64,000 nt of DNA from Gemmatimonadota bacterium. GTDB taxonomy: Bacteria > Gemmatimonadota > Gemmatimonadetes > Gemmatimonadales > Gemmatimonadaceae. The notes beneath the pieces are model-generated. The model searched no databases, was not told the origin of the DNA, and saw only the letters and a program-made list of their open reading frames with translations. This document shows, piece by piece, positions 24,092 to 32,075 of this stretch; positions within the stretch are counted from its first letter, which is position 1, and every line of letters begins with the position of its first letter. Made by a program: the position numbers and the translations under genes. The stretch covers positions 62,001-126,000 of the forward strand of contig JACPPC010000013.1 in NCBI GenBank assembly GCA_016191225.1, given 5' to 3'.

Positions 24092-26571
24092 GGGCGCGCG
24101 CGATCGGCTGCCTTTCCGCGGCAAGGGCGCGCCGCGGCCTGATGGCATGCGTCGCGGCCGTCACGCCGATCGCCGCGATCGTGCGGGCGACCGTCGCGCT
24201 CGTCGCCGCCTGCGCCATGCTCGCGTTCGCGCCGGCCGCGCGCGCGCAGCAGCCGGCCCCGGCGCCGCTGGTGCCGGCGGCCCCGGCGGCCACGGCCGCC
24301 GACATCCGCCGCCTCGCCGACGCCGGCCGCTACGACGACGCCGAGCAGGCGGCGCGCCGGCTCACGCTGGGGGCGCGCGGGGCGGAGTACCTCACGCCGC
24401 TGGGCGACGTGCTCCTCGCGCGCGGGCGGCTGGCGAGCGCGGAGAGCGCCTTCGTGCAGGCGATCGCGGGCCGGGCGGCGGACAGCCTCACCGCCGCGGT
24501 GCGCCTCGCCGTGCTGCACCACGACCGCGGCGACCGCGCCACGGCCGTGCGCGAGTTCGAGCGGTTCATCGACATCTATAATGGAAGCGCCGCCTCGCTC
24601 ACCGCCCGCGACCTGGTGGCGGTGGCCGAGGCCTGCCGCTACCTCGGCAGCCGCGACCCGCAGCTGTTCAAGGACGCGCTCAAGGCCCTCGACCGTGCGG
24701 TGGCCATGGATCGTGCCAACGCCGACGCGCACAGCGCGCTGGGGGAGCTCTTCCTCTCCAAGTACAACAGCGGCGACGCGCAGTCCGCGTTCGCCTCCGC
24801 GCTCGAGCTCCGCCCCGGCGACCCGCGGGCGCTGGTGGGCGAGGCCCGCCGGCGCGGCGTCGACGGCCAGCCGGGCGCCGATTCCCTGCTCGCCCGCGCC
24901 CTCGCCCGCAACCCGTCGTACGTGCCTGCGCTGGCGCTGGTGGCGCGCGCGCAGATGGGCAGCGAGCGTTACGGCGACGCCCTCCGCACCGCCGACCAGG
25001 CCCTCGCCATCAACCCGGCCTCGCCCGAGGCGCTCGCCGTCGCGGCCGCCGTCCGCTACCTGACCGGCGACGTGCGCGGCGCCGACGCGGTGCGCGATCG
25101 CGCCCGGTCCCTCTACCCGCGCAGCGGCGACCTGCTCGCCACCATGGCCGACGCCGCCGGCAGCGTGCGGCGCTACGCCGCCGCGGCCGACTTCGCGCGG
25201 CAGGCGGTCGCGGTTGACTCCACCAACTGGCGCGCCCGCGGCCTGCTCGGCATGAACCTCATGCGGCTGGGGCGCATCGCCGAGGGGCGCGCCGCCCTCG
25301 AGGCGTCGTTCGCCGGCGACCCGTACGACGTCTGGATCAAGAACACCCTCGACCTCCTCGACACCTTCGCGAACTACGACACGATCTCGTCGGCGCACGC
25401 GACCATGATGATCGAGAAGCAGGAGTCGGCGGTGCTGGCCATCTATCTCGGCGACCTGGTCGACGAGGCATGGAGGGTGTTCAGCGCGCGCTACGGCTGG
25501 GCGCCCGCCGGCCGGGTGCGCGTCGAGGTCTTCCGCAGCCAGGCCGACTTCTCGGTGCGCACGGTGGGCATGCCCGGCATCGGCGCCCTCGGCGTGAGCT
25601 TTGGCAACACCCTCGCCTTCGACTCCCCCGCCGCCAAGGACGCCGGCGGCTTCAACTGGGGGTCGACCGCCTGGCACGAGCTGGCGCACACCTTCACCCT
25701 CGGCGCCACCGACCACCGCGTCCCGCGCTGGTTCTCGGAGGGGCTGTCGGTGTGGGAGGAGCACAAGGCGCGCCGCGGCTGGGGATTCCACGTGTCGCCG
25801 GAGTTCCTCGAGGCGTTGCACGCCGGAAAGCTGGTGCCGGCGAGCCGCATGAACGACGGCTTCATGCGCCCCGCGTACCCCGGACAGGTGCTGCTCTCGT
25901 ACTTCGAGGCCTCGCTCCTCTGCGACTGGGTGGCCGCCGAGAAGGGCGAGGCGGCGCTGGTGACGATGCTGCGCGAGTACGGGGCGGGGCGCACGACCGA
26001 GGAGGTCGTTGCCCGCGTGCTCGGGGTCGACCTCGCCGCGTTCGACGCGAAGTTCGACGCGTACATGAAGGAACGGTTCAAGGACGCCCGGCCGGTGGAC
26101 AGCGACGAGCTGGTGGTGCGCGCGGCGGCGCTGGCCAAGGAGGGCCGGCGCGAGCCGGCGATCGCGCTGCTGCGCAGCGCGATGTACGACGACCCGACGA
26201 ACCTCACGGCCCACACCGCGCTCGCCGGCCTGCTGGGGCTCAACGGCGACACCACGCGCTCGGCCGAGGAAGCCGACGTGCTCGAGCGGTCGCTCTACAT
26301 CAACCCGTTCGAGATCGCGGTGCACCAGCGGCTGGCCGTGCTCTTCCGCCGGCTCGGCGACCGCGCCAAGGTGGTGCGCGAGCGCCGCGCGGTGGTGGCC
26401 CTTGCCCCGGTGGACGTTGCCGAGGCCTGGTACGAGCTGGCGCTGGCGCAGTACGAGGCGTCCGACGCGGCTTCGGCCAAGGCGAGCGTGATCCGGGCGC
26501 TCGAGGAGGCGCCAAACTTCGCGCGGGCGCAGGAGCTGCTGCTGGCGCTGGTCGACGGGAGGGAGCCATGA
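24088..26571 (+). CDS. TPR protein with gluzincin-type metallopeptidase domain
   Basis: An 827-residue exported protein. The GTG start overlaps the previous stop; a long N-region signal peptide ends near ARAQQ (residue 52). Tetratricopeptide-like helices fill about 70-450. The peptidase domain follows with WHELAH at 529-534 (zinc ligands His530 and His534, catalytic Glu531) and the third ligand Glu551 in WFSEGLSVWEE, the arrangement of peptidase-MA-like zincins. Further TPR-like repeats close the protein (about 685-825). It probably acts in the periplasm with the other cluster products. The next gene starts at an ATGA overlap. Confidence 0.9.
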   Translation: MRARAIGCLSAARARRGLMACVAAVTPIAAIVRATVALVAACAMLAFAPAARAQQPAPAPLVPAAPAATAADIRRLADAGRYDDAEQAARRLTLGARGAEYLTPLGDVLLARGRLASAESAFVQAIAGRAADSLTAAVRLAVLHHDRGDRATAVREFERFIDIYNGSAASLTARDLVAVAEACRYLGSRDPQLFKDALKALDRAVAMDRANADAHSALGELFLSKYNSGDAQSAFASALELRPGDPRALVGEARRRGVDGQPGADSLLARALARNPSYVPALALVARAQMGSERYGDALRTADQALAINPASPEALAVAAAVRYLTGDVRGADAVRDRARSLYPRSGDLLATMADAAGSVRRYAAAADFARQAVAVDSTNWRARGLLGMNLMRLGRIAEGRAALEASFAGDPYDVWIKNTLDLLDTFANYDTISSAHATMMIEKQESAVLAIYLGDLVDEAWRVFSARYGWAPAGRVRVEVFRSQADFSVRTVGMPGIGALGVSFGNTLAFDSPAAKDAGGFNWGSTAWHELAHTFTLGATDHRVPRWFSEGLSVWEEHKARRGWGFHVSPEFLEALHAGKLVPASRMNDGFMRPAYPGQVLLSYFEASLLCDWVAAEKGEAALVTMLREYGAGRTTEEVVARVLGVDLAAFDAKFDAYMKERFKDARPVDSDELVVRAAALAKEGRREPAIALLRSAMYDDPTNLTAHTALAGLLGLNGDTTRSAEEADVLERSLYINPFEIAVHQRLAVLFRRLGDRAKVVRERRAVVALAPVDVAEAWYELALAQYEASDAASAKASVIRALEEAPNFARAQELLLALVDGREP

Positions 26572-27392
26572 TCGTGCGGCATCTGGCGAGGGTGCTGCTG
26601 GCCTGGAGCGCGCTGGCCCTCGTCGGGGCACCAGCCCGGGCGCAGCGCTTCCCGGGGGGCGGCGGCGGGCGCCCAGACTTCAGCGCGCAGTTCGGCAATC
26701 CCGACGATTTCTGGTCGCATCCCGAGTTTGCCGGCAACCCGGTGTACGACGGGCGGTTCACCTTCGCGCGGATCAAGTACCGCGGCTACGGCCACTTCAC
26801 CAACGAGGGGCCGGGGTGGGCGCACGACTACCCCACCGCCGACGAGCACCTGATGCGGATCCTGAAGGAAGTCACGTCGATGCGCCCGTTCATCCTGCAG
26901 GGGCCGGTGAAGGGGGGCGCGCTCGTGGCGCTCGACGACCCGGCACTCTTCCGTTACCCGGTGTCGTACCTCTCGGAGCCCGGCGGCTGGCACCCCACCG
27001 CCCTCGAGGTGGCCGGCCTGCGCAAGTACCTGCTCAAGGGCGGGTTCGTGATCGTCGACGACTTCGGGTTCGGCGACTGGGCCAACTTCGTGGAGCAGAT
27101 GCAGAAGGTGCTCCCCGGCGTGCGCCCGGTCCCGATGAGCGGCAAGGAGCCGGTCTTCGACTCGTTCTACAAGGTGGACATCAGCAATGTGCGCTCGGTG
27201 CGTGGCCGTGCCCAGTTCTTCGGCGTGTACCAGGACAACGACCCGCGCAAGCGCCTGCTCATGATCGTGAACTACAGCGCCGACATCGGCGACTCGTGGC
27301 AGTGGGCGGGCCAGGGGTTCATTGCCGTCGACGCCACCAACGAGGCGTTCAAGCTCGGTGTCAACTACCTCGTGTATGCCCTCACGCACTAG
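26568..27392 (+). CDS. DUF4159 domain protein, exported
   Basis: A 274-residue protein with signal peptide 1-25 (cleavage near ARAQ). The DUF4159 fold covers about 58-270: FTFARIKYRGYGHF, a WAHDYPTADEHLM segment, LKGGFVIVDDFGFGDW and FFGVYQDNDPRKRLLMIVN. DUF4159 is related to glutamine-amidotransferase-like domains and is regularly encoded with MoxR, DUF58 and BatA genes; no enzymatic activity is established. The ATG overlaps the TPR-peptidase stop (ATGA). It is the last gene before a 499-base repeat-rich gap that splits the cluster into two likely transcription units. Confidence 0.88.
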   Translation: MIVRHLARVLLAWSALALVGAPARAQRFPGGGGGRPDFSAQFGNPDDFWSHPEFAGNPVYDGRFTFARIKYRGYGHFTNEGPGWAHDYPTADEHLMRILKEVTSMRPFILQGPVKGGALVALDDPALFRYPVSYLSEPGGWHPTALEVAGLRKYLLKGGFVIVDDFGFGDWANFVEQMQKVLPGVRPVPMSGKEPVFDSFYKVDISNVRSVRGRAQFFGVYQDNDPRKRLLMIVNYSADIGDSWQWAGQGFIAVDATNEAFKLGVNYLVYALTH

Positions 27393-27466
27393 AGATGGCG
27401 TCGGCGTGCGCGTTCGCGGCCTCGGCCCGTTCGGAGGTGGAGGGAGAGCAAGATGGGGAAGGGGTA

Positions 27467-27652
27467 ACCACGGAGTCGTGCGACACGGCCACGGACGTGC
27501 ACGGAGGAGACAGCGATTGCCGGGGGCGCCGGGGCCGGCGTTCGCGCCGTGGTACGCCCCCGAACCGCGCGCGCCGTTCCCACCGATCAGTCGCCCCTGA
27601 ACCTGACCTTGCTTCCTCCGTGAACCTCCGTGTCCATCGGGGCCTCCGTGGT
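27467..27652. repeat. inverted CACGGAG / CTCCGTG element
   Basis: In the 499-base gap between the DUF4159 gene and moxR. CACGGAG-type motifs at 27467-27475 and 27500-27507 face CTCCGTG-type motifs at 27615-27633 and 27644-27652, forming a large imperfect inverted repeat. Related CTCCGTG elements occur near 12.69 and 35.65 kb. No gene is seen in this gap. Confidence 0.6.
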
Positions 27653-27780
27653 CGCGCCCGTTTCGCCGCTGTCAGGTACTACCCGCCCGGCCTGGCCGGA
27701 CCGTCGCGCCAGGCGGGAACGTTGCCGCAGCAAGCCGCCGGCTCACTGAACAGGACCTGATCCGACCCCGCACTCCCTCG

Positions 27781-27876
27781 CACTCCCGCACTCCCGCACT
27801 CCCACACTCCCACACTCCCGCACTCCCGCACTCCCACACTCCCGCACTCCCGCACTCCCGCACTTCCACACTCCCG
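27781..27876 (+). repeat. tandem array of twelve 8-bp units
   Basis: Twelve consecutive units CACTCCC(G/A), one with CACTTCCA, ending 15 bases before the moxR GTG. A further degenerate unit precedes it at 27771. The unit length is not a multiple of three and the array lies outside the gene, so changes in copy number would alter promoter or leader spacing rather than the protein. Confidence 0.9.
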
Positions 27877-27891
27877 CACCCGGAAATCCAC

Positions 27892-28923
27892 GTGGCCGTT
27901 TCCGACGCGCACCCGTCCCTCGAGTCCTCGGACGACATTGCCCATGCCGACCGCCTGCGCGCCGGCTGCGCCCAGGTCAGCTCCGAGCTGCACAAGCTGA
28001 TCGTCGGGCAGGAGAAGGTCGTGGAGCTGGTGCTCCTCTCGATCCTCACCGGCGGCAACAGCCTCGTGATCGGCGTGCCGGGGCTGGCCAAGACCCTGCT
28101 CATCAACACGGTCGCCAGGGTGCTGGACCTCAAGTTCCAGCGCGTCCAGTTCACGCCCGACCTGATGCCGAGCGACATCACCGGCACCGAGATCATCCAG
28201 GAGGACGGCGACGGGCGGCGCAGGTTGACCTTCATGCCGGGGCCGCTGTTCGCCAACATCGTGCTCGCCGACGAGATCAACCGCACGCCCCCAAAGACGC
28301 AGGCGGCGCTCCTCGAGGCGATGCAGGAGCACCGCATCACGGTGCAGGGCAGGACGTACACCCTCGATGAGCCCTTCTTCGTCTTCGCCACCCAGAACCC
28401 GATCGAGCTCGAGGGCACCTACCCCCTCCCCGAGGCGCAGCTCGACCGGTTCATGTTCGAGATCGTGATCGACTACCTGAGCGAGGACCAGGAGGTGAAG
28501 GTCGTGCTCGAGACCACGGCCAACGCCGACCACACGTTCTCGCACGCCGTGACCGGGGCCGACATTCGCGGCTTCCAGCGCCTCGTGCGCAGCGTGCCGG
28601 TGGCCGAGGCGGTGGCGCGCTACGCGGTCCACCTCGCGCGGGCCAGCCGCCCGGGGCCGCAGGCCGCCGACTTCGTCAACAAGTGGGTCTCGTACGGCGC
28701 CAGCACCCGCGCCCCGCAGCACCTGATCCTCGGCGGCAAGGCCCGCGCCCTCATGCAGGGGCGCTACCATGTGGGCTTCGAGGACATCCGCGCCCTCGCC
28801 AACCCCGTGCTCCGGCACCGCGTGCTCACCAACTTCGTCGCCCAGTCGGAGCGCGTGACGTCGGACAGGATCATCGCGCAGCTGCTCGACCACGTGCCGC
28901 TGCCCAGGTCGGGGATGCGGTAG
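27892..28923 (+). CDS. MoxR family AAA+ ATPase
   Basis: A 343-residue AAA+ chaperone-like ATPase. Walker A is GVPGLAKTLL (about 61-70), Walker B is IVLADEINRTPPKTQ (about 120-134), followed by the MoxR-typical ALLEAMQEHRITV and the sensor 1 stretch FFVFATQNPIELEGTYPLPEAQLDRF. MoxR proteins work with VWA-domain partners in metal insertion, maturation or envelope-stress resistance. Here the partners would be the DUF58 and BatA proteins encoded directly downstream. GTG 27892 is the start, with GGAAA a few bases upstream. Its TAG overlaps the next GTG by one base. The 8-bp array sits immediately upstream and could influence expression. Confidence 0.93.
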   Translation: MAVSDAHPSLESSDDIAHADRLRAGCAQVSSELHKLIVGQEKVVELVLLSILTGGNSLVIGVPGLAKTLLINTVARVLDLKFQRVQFTPDLMPSDITGTEIIQEDGDGRRRLTFMPGPLFANIVLADEINRTPPKTQAALLEAMQEHRITVQGRTYTLDEPFFVFATQNPIELEGTYPLPEAQLDRFMFEIVIDYLSEDQEVKVVLETTANADHTFSHAVTGADIRGFQRLVRSVPVAEAVARYAVHLARASRPGPQAADFVNKWVSYGASTRAPQHLILGGKARALMQGRYHVGFEDIRALANPVLRHRVLTNFVAQSERVTSDRIIAQLLDHVPLPRSGMR

Positions 28924-29951
28924 TGCGCGACCGTCATCCAGAGCGCAGCCCCGGTCATCCTGGGCGCAGCGACGGATCTGCTTTCCAGGACCCCATCGCC
29001 ACCTTCCTCGACCCCACCGTCCTCGCCCGCATCGGCAACCTCGAACTCCTCGCCCGCACCGTGGTCGAGGGCTTCATTGGCGGCCTGCATCGCTCGCCGC
29101 GCCTCGGCGCGAGCACCGACTTCGCCGAGCACCGCCCCTACAGTTCCGGCGACGACATCCGGCGCATCGACTGGAAGCTCTACGCCCGCACCGACCGCTA
29201 CCACGTGAAGGAGTTCGAGGCCGACACCAACACCAACCTGCTCGTCCTGCTCGACGTCTCGCCGAGCATGCACTATCGCGGCGACGGGGTGAGCAAGCTC
29301 GAGTACGGCTCCTTCCTCGCGGCGTCGCTGGCGTATTTCTCCAGCGGACAGCGCGACCGCGTGGGGCTGGCGACCTTCGACCGCGACCTCGTGGACTATG
29401 TGCCGTGCGCGGCCAGGCACCTGCGGCTGGTTCTGCACGCGCTGGACCGGGCGAACCGGGCGGCGAGCGCGAGCGGCAGGTCCTCCGCCCCGGAAGCGCT
29501 CGGCACAACACACGGCGCGGCGGGGAATCTGCGATCCTCCCTCTCCGTCCCCCTCCAGAGGCTCGCCGAGCAGACCCGGCGTCGCTCGATCGTCGTCCTC
29601 ATCTCCGACCTCTACGAGGAGCCCGACGCCGTCCTCTCCGCGCTCGCCCACGTGCGTGGCCGCGGCAACGAGCTGATCGTCTTCCACCCGCTCGACCGCG
29701 ACGAGCTCGAGTTCCCGTTCACCGATGCCGCGAACTTCCTCGACATCGAGAGCGGCGAGCGCATGCCCCTCGTCCCCGACTACCTGCGCGCCGAGTACCG
29801 GGCCGTGGTGCGGCGGCATACCGAGACCCTCGCCCGGCGTTCGCGCGAGCAACAGGTGGACTACACCCTGCTCGACACCTCGCGCCCCCTCGACGCCGCG
29901 CTGTTCGGCTACCTCGCCGCGCGCCAGCGCCGCGGCACGGCGCGCACGTGA
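28923..29951 (+). CDS. DUF58 domain protein with VWA-like fold
   Basis: A 342-residue protein. GTG 28923 (overlapping the moxR TAG) is the only plausible start, because no ATG occurs until after the conserved domain begins. Residues 2-20 are encoded by two copies of a dispersed repeat and look unrelated to the family. The DUF58 core starts near residue 22: YSSGDDIRRIDWKLYART (about 74-91), followed by MIDAS-like LLDVSPSMHY (about 108-117). A low-complexity insert (Ala/Ser/Gly-rich, about 178-205) interrupts the domain before RRRSIVVLISDLY. DUF58 proteins are partners of MoxR ATPases; substrate unknown. Confidence 0.88.
   Translation: MRDRHPERSPGHPGRSDGSAFQDPIATFLDPTVLARIGNLELLARTVVEGFIGGLHRSPRLGASTDFAEHRPYSSGDDIRRIDWKLYARTDRYHVKEFEADTNTNLLVLLDVSPSMHYRGDGVSKLEYGSFLAASLAYFSSGQRDRVGLATFDRDLVDYVPCAARHLRLVLHALDRANRAASASGRSSAPEALGTTHGAAGNLRSSLSVPLQRLAEQTRRRSIVVLISDLYEEPDAVLSALAHVRGRGNELIVFHPLDRDELEFPFTDAANFLDIESGERMPLVPDYLRAEYRAVVRRHTETLARRSREQQVDYTLLDTSRPLDAALFGYLAARQRRGTART
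28932..28985 (-). repeat. dispersed repeat, two copies overlapping the DUF58 gene start
   Basis: Two head-to-tail degenerate copies in reverse orientation (GTCATCCAGAGCGCAGC and GTCATCCTGGGCGCAGCGA). They encode the first residues of the DUF58 protein after its GTG. Confidence 0.75.
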
Positions 29952-29969
29952 CCCGGCGGTGACGCGCCC

Positions 29970-32075
29970 GTGACCTTCCTCGCCCCTTGGTTCCTCGCCG
30001 GGCTCGCCGCCCTCGCGGTGCCGGTCGTCGTGCACCTGATCAACCGCCAGCGCAAGACGGTCGTCGCCTTTCCGTCGCTGATGTTCCTGCGGAAGATCCC
30101 CTACAGGTCGGTGCGCCGGCAGAAGCTGCGCCACCTGCTCCTGTTCGCCCTGCGCTGCCTCGTGCTGGCACTGCTCGTCGCCGCCTTCGCCCGGCCCTTC
30201 TTCGACCGCCGCGCCGCCGCCGCCGCGGCTGCCACCGGCGCCCGCGAGCGGGTGATCCTCCTCGATCGCTCGTACTCCATGTCGTACGGCGCACGGTGGA
30301 CCGACGCCGTGGCCGCCGCCCGCCGGGCCGTGTCGGAGATGGGCGGCAACGACCGCACCACCCTCGTGCTCTTTGCCCGCGACGCCGCCGCCGCGACCGA
30401 ACCCACCGGCAGCCGGCCGCAGCTCGAGCGCGCGATCGCCGCCGCCGCCCCCGGCGACGGCGCCACGCGCTACGGCCCCGCCATCGCCCTCGCCTCGCGC
30501 ATGCTCGAGGGCTCCAACCTGCCGCGCCACGAGGTCCTGATCATCAGCGACTTCCAGCGGTCGGGGTGGGTGCGCCAGGACGAGGTGCGCGTTCCACCGG
30601 GTACCACGGTCACCACGGTCGACGTCGCCAGGGGCGACACCCCCGACCTCGCCGTCGCGCAGGCCACCGCCGACCGCGACCGCGCCGGCGACCTGCACAC
30701 CGTCACCGTCGCCGCCCGCGTGACCAACACCGGCGGCGAGCCCCGCACCATCGACGCCACCCTTGAGCTCGGCGGGCGCCCTGCCGCAACCCTGCGCGCC
30801 ACCGTCCCCGCCCGTGGCGCGGCGCAGGTGCGCTTTCCCGCCGTCACCGTCCCCGGCGGCGCGACGCGCGGCGTGGTGCGCATCCCGAAGGATGCCCTCC
30901 CCGCCAACAACGCCTTCCACTTCACCGTCGCGCTCGGCGACGCCGTCTCGGTGCTCGTGATCGAGCCGGCGCGCCCGCGCGCCAACCAAAGCCTCTTCCT
31001 CCAGCGCGCCCTCGGCATCGGCGACCAGCCCACCTTTCGCGTCGACGTCCGCCGCGCCGACGCCGTGACTCCGGGCGATCTCGCCAACCGCGCGATCGTC
31101 GTCCTCAACGAGGTTTCCCTTCCCGTGGGGAGCGTCGGCGCGCGGCTCCGGCAGATGGTCGATGCCGGCGCCGGCCTCCTCGTCGTCGCGGGCGACGTGC
31201 GCGGCGACCGCCCGCCGGCCGAGTGGCTCCCCGCGCTGCCGGTGCGGCTCGGCCCGGTCGTCGATCGCACCCGCGACGCCGGCGGCTCGGTGGCGCAGGT
31301 CGACTACGGCCATCCCGCCTTCGAGCAGTTCTCGGCCCCGCGCAGCGGCGACTTCTCCACGGCGCACGTCTTCCGCTACCGCGCGCTGCGGGAAACCGGC
31401 GCGTCGGCCGTCGTCGCCCGGTTCGACGACGGCGCTCCCGCGGTGGTCGAGCACCGGCTCGGCAGGGGCAAGGTCGTTTTCTGGGCGTCGTCGATCGACG
31501 AGTACTGGACCGACCTGCCGTTGCAGCCCGTCTTCCTTCCGTTCGTGCACGAACTGGCCCGGCACCTGGCCCGCTTTCGCGACTCGCGCAGCTCGTACCT
31601 GGTCGATGAACCCCTCGACCTCTCGCGCCACGGGGAGCTGACGGCGATGTTCAACCGCACGGGCGACGGGGGCGAGCTCGTGCTGCAGGCGCCGTCGGGC
31701 AGCAGGTCGGTCATCCCGCTGTCGGGCCCGCGGCAACTCGCGGAGCTGCACGAGGCGGGGTTCTACGAGTTGCGGGGGACGAATACCGCGGTGGGGAGCG
31801 GCCGGCCGATCGCGGTGAACGTGGACCTCGCCGAGTCGGACCTGTCGCACTTCGACCCGGCGGAGCTCGTGGCGGCGGTGACCGCGCCGGCCGCGGGATC
31901 GACGGCGAGCGCGGTGGGGACGACCGCCCTCCCCGAGGACGTGGAACGGCGGCAGGCTGTCTGGTGGTACCTGTTGATGGCGGCGCTGGTCTGCGCCGGG
32001 GCGGAGTCGGTGCTGGCAAATCGGTTGTCGTCGCGCGGAAATGTCGTGAACGCCGGGCTGGGGAGCGGGCCATGA
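29970..32075 (+). CDS. BatA-type membrane VWA protein
   Basis: A 701-residue inner-membrane protein. The N-terminal BatA module comprises TM 1 (about 2-22, FLAPWFLAGLAALAVPVVVHL), the conserved FPSLMFLRKIP and TM 2 (about 55-73). A VWA domain follows, with MIDAS DRSYSMS (about 93-99) facing the periplasm. A beta-rich CARDB-like segment (VTVAARVTNTGGEP, about 245-310) and a GATase-like region come next, and a C-terminal helix WWYLLMAALVCAGAESVL anchors the end. It starts at GTG 29970, 18 bases after the DUF58 stop, and its TGA overlaps the ATG of the DUF4175 gene. A likely partner of MoxR/DUF58 in envelope homeostasis. Confidence 0.9.
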   Translation: MTFLAPWFLAGLAALAVPVVVHLINRQRKTVVAFPSLMFLRKIPYRSVRRQKLRHLLLFALRCLVLALLVAAFARPFFDRRAAAAAAATGARERVILLDRSYSMSYGARWTDAVAAARRAVSEMGGNDRTTLVLFARDAAAATEPTGSRPQLERAIAAAAPGDGATRYGPAIALASRMLEGSNLPRHEVLIISDFQRSGWVRQDEVRVPPGTTVTTVDVARGDTPDLAVAQATADRDRAGDLHTVTVAARVTNTGGEPRTIDATLELGGRPAATLRATVPARGAAQVRFPAVTVPGGATRGVVRIPKDALPANNAFHFTVALGDAVSVLVIEPARPRANQSLFLQRALGIGDQPTFRVDVRRADAVTPGDLANRAIVVLNEVSLPVGSVGARLRQMVDAGAGLLVVAGDVRGDRPPAEWLPALPVRLGPVVDRTRDAGGSVAQVDYGHPAFEQFSAPRSGDFSTAHVFRYRALRETGASAVVARFDDGAPAVVEHRLGRGKVVFWASSIDEYWTDLPLQPVFLPFVHELARHLARFRDSRSSYLVDEPLDLSRHGELTAMFNRTGDGGELVLQAPSGSRSVIPLSGPRQLAELHEAGFYELRGTNTAVGSGRPIAVNVDLAESDLSHFDPAELVAAVTAPAAGSTASAVGTTALPEDVERRQAVWWYLLMAALVCAGAESVLANRLSSRGNVVNAGLGSGP

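Noticed and set aside
27781-27876. Repeat array as a possible CRISPR
   Set aside because: The units are 8 bp and directly adjacent, without spacers; no cas genes are present.
29440-29560. Ala/Ser/Gly-rich insert in the DUF58 gene as another copy of the TCCTTCG repeat
   Set aside because: Only a weak resemblance (AGGTCCTCCGCCCCGGAAGC, then GCTCGGCAC); similarity is too low to call.
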